From: Turnera subulata
Taxonomy: Eukaryota; Streptophyta; Magnoliopsida; Malpighiales; Passifloraceae
Length of the DNA: 64,000 nt
Assembly: GCA_028386065.3 (NCBI GenBank)
Contig: JAKUCV010007187.1
Location: forward strand, 59,707-123,706
Direction: 5' to 3'
Shown: in pieces, positions 22,456 to 33,226 of the stretch
Layout: each line of letters opens with the position of its first letter
Numbering within the stretch: the stretch's first letter is position 1
The notes under the pieces: generated by a model
Databases searched by the model: none
What the model was told of the DNA's origin: nothing
Seen by the model: only the letters and a program-made list of their open reading frames with translations
Program-made: the position numbers and the translations under genes

Positions 22456-23736
22456 ATGGCAGGTGGAAAGAAAGCTTCCAAAGGCAAAGCTCTCATGAAA
22501 GAAAAAAACTCCAAGAAACAAAGAGGATCCTCAAGCTCAGCTCCAAAATTTGCTGTAGAAGGATCTCAAGCCTGGTTCTCTTCAAAAAACGAGCTCACTC
22601 ACTTCCAGAACATCTTTGCCAAACGTACAATTGCACCTCCTCGTTACCTTCCGGAAGATTACCCAAAAGAAAAGGAGTACAAGCAGATTGAAGGCCATCT
22701 TCAGGAATCCAGCTGATTATGGGAGTTTGTGACCACCAGAAAATTTCAGTATGGTGCAGATTTCATCCGAGCTTTCTACTCCACTCTCCGCCGAGATGGT
22801 GACGTTTTTTATGCTCATATCAACGGAGTAGCCATCACAATGACCTTGGAAGAATTCGGGACGCTTGCTGAATTGCCACACCAGGGTGAGGATATCTCAT
22901 CTTATGGGGGACCATTGGCTCACAAACCATGAAGCCACTCTTCTAAACGAGCTTGGCTTCATGGAAGTCGTCTGCAACCGCTCTAGAAGGCCAACAATTC
23001 ATTCCATCAACCCGGAATATAGAGTCATCTTCTACCTTCTCACTCAGGTGATAAAACCCAGAATTGGAAATCACAAAACCATGTCCGTTGAAGATAAGAA
23101 GGTTCTTCATGCTATCATCCATGGGTCTCCAATCAACTGGGCACGATTCGTGCTTATGCATATGGCAGAACATGCATCCCCTTCCAACGAGCATCCACTC
23201 CCATATGCTTTCTTGGTGTTGAATATTTTGATGAATGCAGGAATAGATCTTCGAGTAGGCGCTCAAGTTCCTCACTCAAAGGTTTGGGCGATTAGTGACG
23301 CCACATTCCGAGCTGGACCATTCGAAGAAGCCCAAAGGCCTACCCGAGCAGTAGATTCTGGAGAACCCTCTTCTCGAGGCCGAACCTCTGCCGCCACACT
23401 TGAATCCATCGCCGCCTCCATCCAGAACCTATAGTTAAGCATCAACAACATGGGCCGAGTGATCGAGAGGATTGACACGGAAGTTTAAAGACTGGGTCAC
23501 TCCCTTCGGTCTTATTTTGCTCGTGTCAACTACTCGCCTCCGCCATATCACACGACGTTTTACAGATACAACTTTGAAGATGCAGATGATGATGAAGATG
23601 AGGACTTCGTCGAGAATGTGGATGGTGATCCGATGGATGTGGAGGATGATGAGGACCAAGCTGATGATGAAAAAGAGGAAGCAATTGATGGACAGCAATC
23701 CGAAGATGATAACGGGAGCCAGAGCCCACCTTTCTG
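22456..23736 (+). pseudogene. Sirevirus envelope-like ORF (degenerate)
   Basis: The start MAGGKKASKGKALMKEKN is Lys-rich. The same frame holds ELTHFQNIFAKR, is cut by a TGA at 22714, resumes with FVTTRKFQYGADFIRAFYST and ends near 22930 after GEDISSYGG. A +1 shift near 22910 gives access to HEATLLNELGFMEVV and GSPINWARFVLMHM. After about 23433 a further frame carries YRYNFEDADDDEDEDFVEN and an acidic tail ending near 23736. The central part resembles the plant 'putative transposon protein' domain common in the third ORF of SIRE-type elements. Envelope-like is the conventional label from ORF position; I see no convincing signal peptide or transmembrane pair. Confidence 0.75.
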
Positions 23737-23807
23737 ATCTCTTATCTTTTGTTCTATTGTTTTATGTCTCTTCAATTCTTTCTTCAATTTTATCTTTTTG
23801 CTAATGC

Positions 23808-23937
23808 CAAAAGGGGGAAGATAATTAAAGAGTATATGCATCAAGTTAGGGGGAATCAATTAACCTTAGTTTAAATTCATTTTGAATCCCATTGACATAT
23901 ACTCTTCCTTGTTTGTCATTATCAAAAAGGGGGAAAC
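23808..23937 (+). promoter_or_regulatory. Multiple polypurine tracts before the SIRE 3' LTR
   Basis: AAAAGGGGGAAGATAA (about 23810), AGTTAGGGGGAAT (about 23845) and AAAAAGGGGGAAAC (23924-23937) stand in series. The last directly abuts the LTR and would prime plus-strand DNA. AGCTAGGGGGAACAAAGG (about 21950) lies before the envelope-like region. Repeated polypurine tracts are a known Sirevirus trait. Confidence 0.8.
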
Positions 23938-25181
23938 TGTTAGACAACATTGTTTTGCTAATGCCTCTTTGTCTCATATAGGTTTTGATATTGACAAACC
24001 AACCTTGATCCAAAATGATGACAAACCGAGCAAAAAGAAATCATTCAAGGAGCACAAATGTGAAGTAAAGAAGAGCACAAGATTTGAAGTGAAAAACTAG
24101 AAGAACTAAGAACTTAATTGTACAAGGTTAACACTCAAAATCATCTATGTTATCAGCTCAAACAAAATCGATTTTCCATCATGCATCTCTTTTTCAATCA
24201 TGCATTTCTTTATCAATCATAAAAATAATTTTTGAGCACTAAACATCGATATTTGATGTCCCAACATCGATGTTCTTTTCTTCAAATGCTTTAAAAAGCG
24301 GCAGTAGCTGAAAACATCGATGTTGATGTTCTACATTTCAACATCGATGTTCTGATGCTTGTTTTCAAAATGCTTTGGCAGTAGCTCAAAACATCAATGT
24401 TTTACATTTCAACATCGATGTTCTTGCAAAATTGGCTTTAAAACTTTTTTGGCAGAAGTTCAAAACATCGATGTTGGCTTCCCAAACATCGATGTTCTCT
24501 TGACCATTGGTCCCAAAAATTCATATTTACTGGCTAAACATTGATGTTGTGCCGTTATGGTCAGATACCTTTTTCAACTTTCAATGTTATCTTATCAAAA
24601 GGTGTTCAGAAATGTTTTCCCAACAGCCATATAAGTTTTCAGACATATAAATAGAGGTGTTAAACCTCTCTTTGCAAAGAATCAACTCTTCATACATTAG
24701 GCATTCATTGATATACATTCATACAAGTTTTTATGAGCTAATACCTTTGGGAATTGAGATTTGCCTTATTGTTCTTACATTGTTGCTCAATATCCACTCT
24801 TTGAGAGAGCTTTTGTTTTGAGTGTTATAGGTGTTCATATACACTTTAAGGGAGGTTAGTTCCCTTGTTGTAATTCATAGAGAGAGGTATTCTTTTTGTG
24901 TGAGAAGTCTTGAAGTGAGGTATCTTCAAGCAAGAGTGTTGAGGTTCGTGTGACTCGAATTCTCAGGTTTTAAACGGTTTGTTACGCATCCGGAAGCTTG
25001 ACGTAGACAGTGAAATCTTCGAGAGAGTCTCCCGGGGGACTGGACTAGCCTGTGTGAACCAGTATAAAAATTTGGTGTCTTCTTTCCTTTTCTCCTTTAT
25101 TCCGCATTTACTCCGGCAAATTTTTATTTTTTCTATAAAACGCTATTCACCCCCATCCAGCGTAAAGCATATTTCCTAACA
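23938..25181 (+). mobile_element. Sirevirus 3' LTR
   Basis: 1244 bp, TGTTAGACAAC to TTCCTAACA, directly after a polypurine tract. U3 carries palindrome array B (24242-24548). The TATA box CATATAAATAGAG lies at about 24644. The downstream part matches both fragments of the 5' LTR (8098-8545 and 16804-17015). It abuts G2 LTR sequence at 25182. The outer left target site is lost because the 5' LTR is truncated, so the target duplication cannot be checked. Confidence 0.93.
24242..24548 (+). repeat. Palindrome array B (AACATCGATGTT) in the SIRE LTR U3
   Basis: Sites at 24242 (ATATT-ended variant), 24263, 24313, 24340, 24390 (CATCAATG), 24411, 24464, 24485 and 24537 (CATTGATG). Pair spacings are 21, 27, 21 and 21 bp. 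Spacers between pairs carry GGCAGTAGCT and TTTCAAAATGCTTT. The array ends about 100 bp upstream of the LTR TATA box. Confidence 0.9.
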
Positions 25182-26170
25182 AGAAAGGCTTGTTGTGAGA
25201 AGAATTAAGTTGATTGTTGTTGTCATTGATATTATCGGAACTATTGCTGTTGTTGAGTTTATTGCTGTTGTTATTGACTGTAAGGCAAGTAAAAGTTGGG
25301 TACTAGGGGTACCAGCTTGTGATGACAGTTTGGTTTAAGATTGTGATATATGTTATCCGGACGAGCGGAGAGGCCGAGAGCCTGCTCGGGATAAGAGATG
25401 ATGATTTATTATCAATATTGTAATAAACAAGACTAATAATAAAATGTAATCACTTAGACACTTAGTAAGTCACAGTTAAATGTTGGAATAGCCTGACGGT
25501 AGTCCTGTTTTATATATAGTGCTAGGAGAGAGTGTGCTTGGGGTCTGCTCCCTGTTTGTGCCAGTTTGTTGACTTTGGTTTACGGGGAGTACCCCGGGTC
25601 TAGCTAGATCGGCTGCCTGGCGACGACCAACATTTAACTTGTGATAGGGGCCCTACTAATAAAAATGGATTTAGTATGTCTAGGATGATACAATATGCCA
25701 TCTAATGTTTTGTGGGAACCTTCTGTTTGTTTACTTCTAATTTTGGATGTTATACTTGGGACTTGGTTATTATTGGTTGCTTGCATATTTGTCTTTACTT
25801 ATGGATTTTACCTAGTGAGCACTTCGGACTCACCCCTCACCTACGTGACTCAATCGTGTAGTTTGATTTGTGCACAGTTCAGGAACATTCGAGGCAAGCT
25901 CCGGCGCACCCTCTGCCAGTCCCGGATCCATCCTGCGTTGCATTACATCTATTATTGTATGTTGCTGAGTTGAATTAAGTCTTCCGCTGCTTGCATTTGT
26001 CACTCTGCTTCTGTTGCTATGCTGTAATAATGTCCTAGTATACCGGTGACAAGCACTGATGATGGGTTATACTATACACTTGTGGGATCTACCTCTCATT
26101 ATTTCTGTAATAATATGTGGTCCACACGTGTTTACTGTGAGTAACGGTAAATATGGACCGGGGCGTTTCA
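25182..26170 (+). mobile_element. G2 5' LTR remnant (gypsy-type)
   Basis: Matches 39383-40371 with few differences and ends GGGGCGTTTCA, followed by a primer-binding site. The left part of this LTR is missing where the truncated SIRE meets it. The open frame 25695-25973 has a near twin at 39903-40235 only because both are LTR copies. Confidence 0.85.
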
Positions 26171-26610
26171 TTTTGGTAGCGGAGCGGGCAGTAGGTCCTT
26201 GGGTGATTGTTATGCTTGATTGTTGCATAGCTCGCTCCACATGAATATCATGAATGCATGCACACTCACATAGTTAGTGCATTATGGATCCAGTCGAGGG
26301 ACGCCAACCTGCTTCATAACATTCACATGTGAGTGTTCTTTCTTGTGAATAAGTTTGGGCACCTTGCGATCCGTATTTTAGTGCTTAACGGTATTGTTGT
26401 TTTGTTTTTCCGAAATTTTTCATAATAAGTTTATATAAATCTAACAAGTTTTAAAAATGATAACTTTTTGATAAAATGGCATAACTAACCCGTGCAGTTT
26501 AGGCCAAGGGAGAAGTATGCTATAGTCGATGTTTCGTATGTTTGTGGGTGTAGCTTGCTTAACTCACAAGAGGGAATTTCGACGACGAAATTATTTTAAG
26601 TAGGTTAGAC
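26171..26610 (+). other. G2 internal region: primer-binding site, 11-codon relic and polypurine end
   Basis: TTTTGGTAGCGGAGCGGG (26171 on) is the primer-binding site. At about 26286 ATGGATCCAGTCGAGGGACG opens a short frame (MDPVEGRQPAS, then stop) that could be the first codons of a lost gag; this is speculative. The region ends with GGGAATTTCGACGACGAAAT and a purine-rich AAGTAGG at about 26570-26604, the usual sequence just before a plant gypsy 3' LTR. All of gag-pol is absent from these 440 bp. Confidence 0.75.
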
Positions 26611-26775
26611 TGTAACGACCAGGGTAAAATTTCCGTAATTTTACCGAGTTGTTTTAACTCTTACAGAGGTAAATGAATTTTTATCGATGATAATCGAGAA
26701 TTCTACCCCTCTAAGTTTTCCTAGTTTACCGGGAGTAACCGAGCTTCGTTTCGATTGTTGAAGAAATACGACATC

Positions 26776-28682
26776 TGTTAGTAATATGCCCAAAAGCCAA
26801 TCAATGGATGATTGTAGTCATGTATATACATTAAGGTTATTCCAGTAAATATGATTATGAGATAATCGCTTGCACATATTTATAACCCTAGAATACTTTG
26901 TATTCTTAAAATGTCCCTAGTCGATTATTATTATGGATGGGTTGTAATAATAAATTAAGACTAGCGTGTGTTGAGAATTATATGAGATATTAATTCTACA
27001 TACGGGTACAAGTTAGAGAACTTGTGGACTGGACCGACCCACATACAACCTAGACCTGGCAAAACGGGTATTGACACGACAACCCGACACGAAACCGACA
27101 CGAAATTAGTAGGTATAGGTCAGAGATTTTCAACCCGTTTAGTTAAATGGGTCGACCCGACACGACACGAAAATTAGCAGGTCAGGTGCGGGTTGACCCG
27201 CCAACCCGATGGGTACCCGTTTATGACCCGATTATATTTAGGGTATAGATATTTTACTAATTTAATACAAGACTTATTTAATATTTAAGGTCAAAGTTAC
27301 TAAAATTATCTAAAAATATTTTTATAAATTTTTTAAAATATGATTACATTATGACTCTAGAATTTATAATTTTATTTAATATATGAGAAAATCTAATTAT
27401 ATGCCTATTTGCTTAGAAAATACAATGACTTGTGCAATATAGAAAAATTCCAAACTGATTTTTAGGCTGACAAGATTTAATAGGTAACCCGTGGGTCAAC
27501 CCGAACCCGACACGATAATAAACGGGTTGGACATGACACGACACGATTATTAAATGGGTTGGGTCGAGTTGAAGAATTAGAACCTGATTACCTGTTCAAC
27601 CCGACACGAACCCGACACGATAACACGAATTGCCAGGTCTAGTCCAACCCATATAACGGGTATATTATCGGATGGTTTCTTGATAGAGCTGAACTGTAAA
27701 TGCACGGCCGTGCTCGGATTATGATATGGTGATATCATTAATATCCGCTTCACACAGTTAGCTCGAGGATCAAGAAACCGAGATTAAACATATGCGAGAT
27801 TGACATATTCCATGTCTCGTGTTTAATCTTGATAATGGGACGAAAGGACGATGACATGTTCCGTGGCATATGAAATCATTACTGATCTTGTCGTTCGGGT
27901 AGCAATAATGTGTTGCTAAACGCCGCTCTTTGCTTATAATTGTAAATGAGTTTACAATTATTGCCGGACGTTACAAGTGCCTACAGGGTCACACACTTAG
28001 AATCGTTGATTCGAGCAGGTGGTTGAACTGTGGTTTGACCATGGTTCGACCGAGTGTGGTTGGACCGTGGTTGGACCAGGGTCGTTTTGGGCTGGTTCGG
28101 TTCAGTGATTGTCAAAATTATTGAACCAAAATAAGTGCTTTGATGTGTTGGTTAGTGCACTAGTGGTAGTCAAGATAATGGCCATCATAATCCTCTTTTT
28201 GGTGGACCATTATGTTGGTCATTTTGTCTAATTAACTATGCACTAATTGGGTGTGTTTTTGTGATCTGATCATGCTCTCCCTCTCACACTCTTACATTCT
28301 GAATTCTGAGTTTTTCAGAGCAAGAAACACACACATATCTTCCTCTCTTCTTTGTGAAAGAATGAGATACCATAGACACCACATATAGCTCTCGGAAATC
28401 CGTAGCTAGCACCACGGTTCAGGAGTGCTCGGGGGTTGGAGATCGTGAGACGATTCTGGCCGGTGATTGACGGTTCGTGTGGATACCATAGAGGAGCAGG
28501 ATATCCTTCCAGCTCTAGCTGATTTGGTTCTTCTGTTAGGTGAAAGATCCTAACCGTTTCAGGTATGTTTGTTTTTGTTGTTCGGTTTAGTTGCTTCACA
28601 TGGATCCTTCATGTGTTTCCGGGTTTTCCGCTGTGAATTTGTTGCATTTAGATTGTCTATTTTGCATGACCGGAAACTTACT
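26776..28682 (+). mobile_element. Copia solo LTR in the G2 3' LTR, carrying a hAT-like insertion
   Basis: Starts TGTTAGTAATATGCCC. The end matches the family LTR end near GGAAACTTAC, with a damaged last base. Flanks ACATC (26771-26775) and GCATC (28683-28687) agree at 4 of 5 positions, consistent with an old target duplication. It contains the family palindrome at 27936-27961 and GGTTNNACC repeats around 28020-28080. A stretch of about 220 bp present in the sister LTR at 29560-29770 is replaced here by the hAT-like element. Confidence 0.85.
27051..27641. mobile_element. Non-autonomous hAT-like element, 591 bp
   Basis: Terminal inverted repeats TAGACCTGGCAA (27051-27062) and TTGCCAGGTCTA (27630-27641). 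Both ends are loaded with subterminal copies of CCCGACACGA / ACGGGT in both orientations, typical of plant hAT elements, whose transposase binds such motifs. No transposase is encoded. The 8-bp flanks (CATACAAC and GTCCAACC) do not match well; the flanking LTR shows a deletion at this point. Confidence 0.75.
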
Positions 28683-29282
28683 GCATCTTGGAGTATCTTT
28701 CATTAACCGAACCTCGGAATTTAATTCCGAGGGATCACTCGGGATTTTCGAACCTAAGTTGTTTTTTCGGACCCTGGACGGGATTTCTAAAGACGGATAA
28801 ATCCCTGTGCAGACAAAGGATTAAAAGTCGGACCGAAGGATATTTTGGTCCATTCACGGACCGATAATTTTGCCGACATTGAGCCGCACTCTTTCTCTCT
28901 CCCGGGCCAGCTTTTCTGATCTTTTCTCCTTTTTCCTCCACTTTCCACATTATTTTTCTTTTTTTCTTTTCCCAATTTTCTCTTTATCTTTATTTTTCTT
29001 TTTTTTTTTCCCCCACGTTTTCCTTTTCTTCCTACCCGATTTTCCTTTTCTTCGCCTTTACCCTCATTTTTTTTCTTTTCTTTTCTCTTCTTCTTCACTC
29101 TTTTCTTTCCTGGATATTTTCTTCTTCCTCCCTTCTCTTCCCCGTTACTCTCTTTTCTGTGTTTGTCTATTTCCCTTGTCTCCTTCTTCTCTCCCCTTCT
29201 TTATTTTTACCCCTCCTTCCCCGGAACTTCCACCCCTTCTCTTGCATTCTCTTCCTTCTCCTTCTCTGCCGCCTCAATCGAT

Positions 29283-30815
29283 TGTTAGTATAATATGCCC
29301 AAAAGCCAATCAATGGATGATTGTTTGTAGTCATATATACACATTAAGGTTATTCCAATAAATATCGTTTATGAGATAAACGCTTGCACATATTTATAAC
29401 CCTAGAATATTTCATATTCTTAAATGTCCCTAGTCGATTATTATTATAGATGGGTTGTAATAATAAATTAAGACTAGCGTATGTTGAGAATTTATATGTG
29501 ATATGAATTCTACATACGGGTACAAGTTAGAGAACTTGTGGACTGGACCGACCCACATAACAACGCTACATGGAACGTTATATGTTTGTCGATAGCGGTT
29601 CTTATATGTATTGTCCTTAGACCTGAGATCATCAAGGTTCCCAACATATGAGTCGTATACTTTGATATTACTCTTGGCTATTTCGTAAATGAGTAGACCT
29701 TAGTGTAATCATTGGGTATATGATAAATATGTAGTGGGTTTTGTATGATCCAGAGGGGATTCGTCCAACCCATATAACGGGTATACTATCAGATGGTTTC
29801 TTGATAGAGTTGAACCGTAAATGCATGGCCATGCTCGGATTATGATATGGTGATATCATAGGTATCCGTTTTTTGCGGTTAACTCGAGGATCAAGAAACC
29901 GAGATTGAACATATGCGAGATTGACATATTCCGTGTCTCGTGTTTAATCTTGGTAATGGGACGAAGGGACGATGACATGTTTGCGAGGCATATGAATCAG
30001 TACTGATCTTGTCCTTCGGGTAGCAATGATGTGTTGCTAGACGTCGCTCTTTGCTTATAATTGTAAATGAGTTTGCAATTATTGCCGGACGTTACAAGTG
30101 CTTACAGGGTCACACACTTAGAGCCGGATTCGAGCTGGTGGTTGAACCATGGTTGGACCGTGGTTGAACCAGGTATTTGAGTTTGTAGTTGGACCGTGGT
30201 TGGAGCAGGGTCGTTTTGGGCTGGTTTGGTCCACTAAATGTCTGATTTATCGAACCATAATTAATGCCATGTGATGTTAATCCCACCAAGAGTTAGTGGA
30301 GACATAATTAGCTAAATGCTAATCATGTTGGCCAAAGGTGTCGGCCACTTTGTCCCTTGCTTTTGTGAGTGGGATTAGACTAAGATAATCTGATTATTCT
30401 TTAGGATTCATCACTTTGAGTCTTAAAATTTTCAGAGGATTGAACCTTGAGAGTGTCTTGAGAGTTCTTGAGAGTTTCAGACCATACACACCTTCTTTGA
30501 GAAAGAAGAAAATACCACAAACTCTAGCTTCCGAAACCTGCTGCTAGCACATCAGTTCGGGGGTGCTCTGGTTGGTAACCGTGTGACGATTCCAGCTAGT
30601 TATCACGGTTCGTGTGGATACCGTAGAGGGGCGGGATTGCTATCCAGCTCTTGCTGATTCGGATCATCAGTTGGGTGAAAGACCTCAACCGAACCAGGTA
30701 TGTTTTTCTATAACTCGGTTTACTCTGTTTCACATGGATCCTCCATGAGTACCGGGATTTCCGCTGTGCATTTAGTTGCATTTGATTGTCAAATTGTATG
30801 ACCCGAATACTAATA
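29283..30815 (+). repeat. C2 5' LTR
   Basis: 1533 bp. Contains the palindrome at 30057-30082 and repeated GGTTGNACC motifs near 30140-30210. About 85 bp around 29535-29620 are absent from the 3' LTR. Confidence 0.9.
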
Positions 30816-32298
30816 ATGATAGCGGAGCCTCTTGTGAAATGATAAACCGAATTATGTGTTCATATGTTATATGTGATTTAGTATGAACATGCTAGTATAT
30901 ATGATATGCTGGAATTCATTTTGTATATGTGATATGCTAAATGATTTTGTACATGTTGATGTTGAGTTTTTGTTTAAAAATGTTTTCACAACAAGCACCT
31001 GATTGGTATGAGATATCAATCAAGATGTTCATGGCAGTAAGTCGAAGAGTTCGACTAGGCAAAATCGAGTGTCGGTTTGTGTATAGAACGATTGTCGTTC
31101 TAGTACAGCTAGGCCATAACATCGATGTTGGTGAGACAAACATCGATGTTAGCATGATGGTTAGCCTTGGCCGAACCTTCATAACATCGATGTTCTGATG
31201 AAGTTTAGCCTCGGTCGAATCTTCAAAACATCGATGTTGTGTGACCAACATCGATGTTCTCATGCAAAACTCTCAAAAACATCGATGTTAAGAGTTAAAC
31301 ATTGATGTTATTTGAGCTCAGCCAAATTGGTTTGAAGTTTCAGAACTCTCATAACATCGATGTTCAAGATTCCAACATCGATGTTCTTGAGTTCCAGAAG
31401 TTCAAACATCAATGTTTAAGTTCAACATCGATGTTAAAATGCTACTGCCGAAATCTTGAACTTTCAGATTTCACAAAACATCGATGTTTAAGAGTTGAAC
31501 ATCGATGTTCTTGAGCTACTGCCAAATAGTTTGGAGTTCAAGTTACTCAAAACATTGATGTTGAAGTGTTGAACATCGATGTTCTTGAGCCTCGGCCAAA
31601 TAGTTGGGAGAATCAGATTCTCACAACATCGATGTTGAAGTGTTGAACATCGATGTTCTTGAGCCTCGGCCAAATAGTTGGGAGATCAGATTCTCACAAC
31701 ATCGATGTTCAAGTTTAAACATCGATGTTTACTTGTAATTTTGGGTTCTAAATTTACTAACATCAATATACATTCATCAAGAACATGCATGTAATGTATT
31801 GGAATAGTATGTTGATGAAAATATTAAGTTCTTCTTGTGCTGCCTTCCATGATAAGCACTCATCAAGGTTAAGATCAACAATTGGTAGGTTTTGCCAAAG
31901 CAAGGTGTCAATGTTTATCCTAGCAAGGTGCGACGCGATAATTGTAATATCGGAACTGCTTATTATGGTGTTGAACTTAACTATGTCATCTTAATAGGAT
32001 TAAGGACTTAGAGGCAAGGAGTTGAGCTAAGTCTATAAGATAGACAAGAACAAGTGTTGTTCACTCAACTATCCAAGAGTTACATGAGCTGTAATTGACA
32101 AGAGTTGTCTACCTAAATAACTATGAAGTAAGCGATCAGCCAAAGCTGACTTATCTAGTAGTGAAATATGGATCTTGGCCTACTTATATAATTGTCTTGA
32201 TTTATATAGTAGGAGTATCATTTAATAGAATTCCTTGTTAAATGATTTTGTATGCATGACTCTTATTTGTGTGAGTTGATCATTGTTGTAGAATTTCC
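30816..32298 (+). other. C2 leader between 5' LTR and gag
   Basis: About 1.5 kb. The first 300 bp are AT-rich, then comes array C, then roughly 550 bp with no recognisable motif. Frames crossing the array only spell repeats. Confidence 0.6.
31118..31729 (+). repeat. Palindrome array C (AACATCGATGTT) in the C2 leader
   Basis: Sites start at 31118, 31139, 31183, 31227, 31247, 31278, 31298, 31353, 31374, 31405, 31424, 31477, 31498, 31551, 31572, 31625, 31646, 31698 and 31718. They form pairs 19-21 bp apart, repeated every 51-75 bp (settling at 73-74 bp toward the end). Variants at 31298, 31405 and 31551 change only the central CG. Spacers contain GAAGTGTTG within pairs and CTTGAGCTACTGCCAAATAG or CTTGAGCCTCGGCCAAATAG between pairs. 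Confidence 0.92.
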
Positions 32299-33226
32299 AT
32301 GGCACAAAACACTAGCACAATATCACCTGTCCTTTAGAAGGAAAAGCTGAATGGAAATAACTTCCTAAAATGGTATCGTAATTTGAGGATAGTCCTCAAA
32401 CAAGAAAATAAATTGTATGTCCTCGAAGGGCCTGTTCCAAATGAACCGGCGCCTAGTGCTTCTAGGGCAGGAAGGAAAGCTTACAAGAAGCATCTTGATG
32501 ATGCATTGGATGCACCATGCCTTATGCTTATAACCATGGACTCTGAGCTTTAGAAGCAACATGAAAAATTGGGGGCGTTCGATGTGATCGAACACCTGAG
32601 AGGTATGAGACCTCTAAGGCATTGTTCCAATGCAGGATGACTGAGTCATCACCTGTAAGACCTCATGTGCTCAAAATGATTGGATACATTAAGAGCCTTG
32701 AGGGTCTTGGTTTTCCTTTGTAGAAGGAGTTGGCTGTTGATCTAGTCTTGCAATCGTTGCCGGATAGTTACAACCAATTTGTCATAAACTTCAATATGAA
32801 TCATCTTGAAAAATCATTGTCTGAGTTGCTCAACATGTTGGGAAAAGCTGAGCAATAGATGAAGGCAAACAAATCCAACAGCATTATGATGGTTGGAAGT
32901 AGCAAGGGAAGGGTAAGGGCAAGGTGAAGAAATTTGCCAAAAAGTTTGGTGTATCTTCGTCACAAGTGCTGAAACCCAAAGGTGATGTTGCAAAGGAAGG
33001 TCAATGCTTCCATTGCAAGAAGTCCGGTCATTGGAAACGTAACTGCCCTGTTTACCTTGAAGAGGTAAAGAAGCAGAAGGGAAGTAAGACTTCCGCTTCA
33101 GGTATTTTTGTTATAGAAGCTAATATCTTTGTCTCAACATCATGGGTATTAGATACCGGATGTGGTTCTCACATTTGTGTAAATGTGATGGAACTGAGAA
33201 AGAGTAGGAGATTGGCAAAAGGGTAA
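32299..33226 (+). pseudogene. C2 gag and start of protease (degenerate)
   Basis: ATG at 32299 (MAQNTSTISPVL, then TAG) opens a gag with LNGNNFLKWYRNLRIVLKQE, typical of copia gag. TAG codons at about 32335 and 32551 sit where Gln is usual; frame shifts follow after about 32600. The zinc knuckle CFHCKKSGHWKRNC (about 33007) is intact. The protease active-site motif WVLDTGCGSHIC follows (about 33147). The frame ends at 33226. Confidence 0.87.

Noticed and set aside
25695..25973. 92-aa frame with a near copy at 39903-40235
   Set aside because: Both lie at the same place in the two G2 LTRs; similarity is explained by the LTR pair.
28870..29361. 163-aa Phe/Ser/Leu-rich frame on the plus strand
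   Set aside because: Lies in a C/T tract of the G2 LTR and runs into the C2 LTR.
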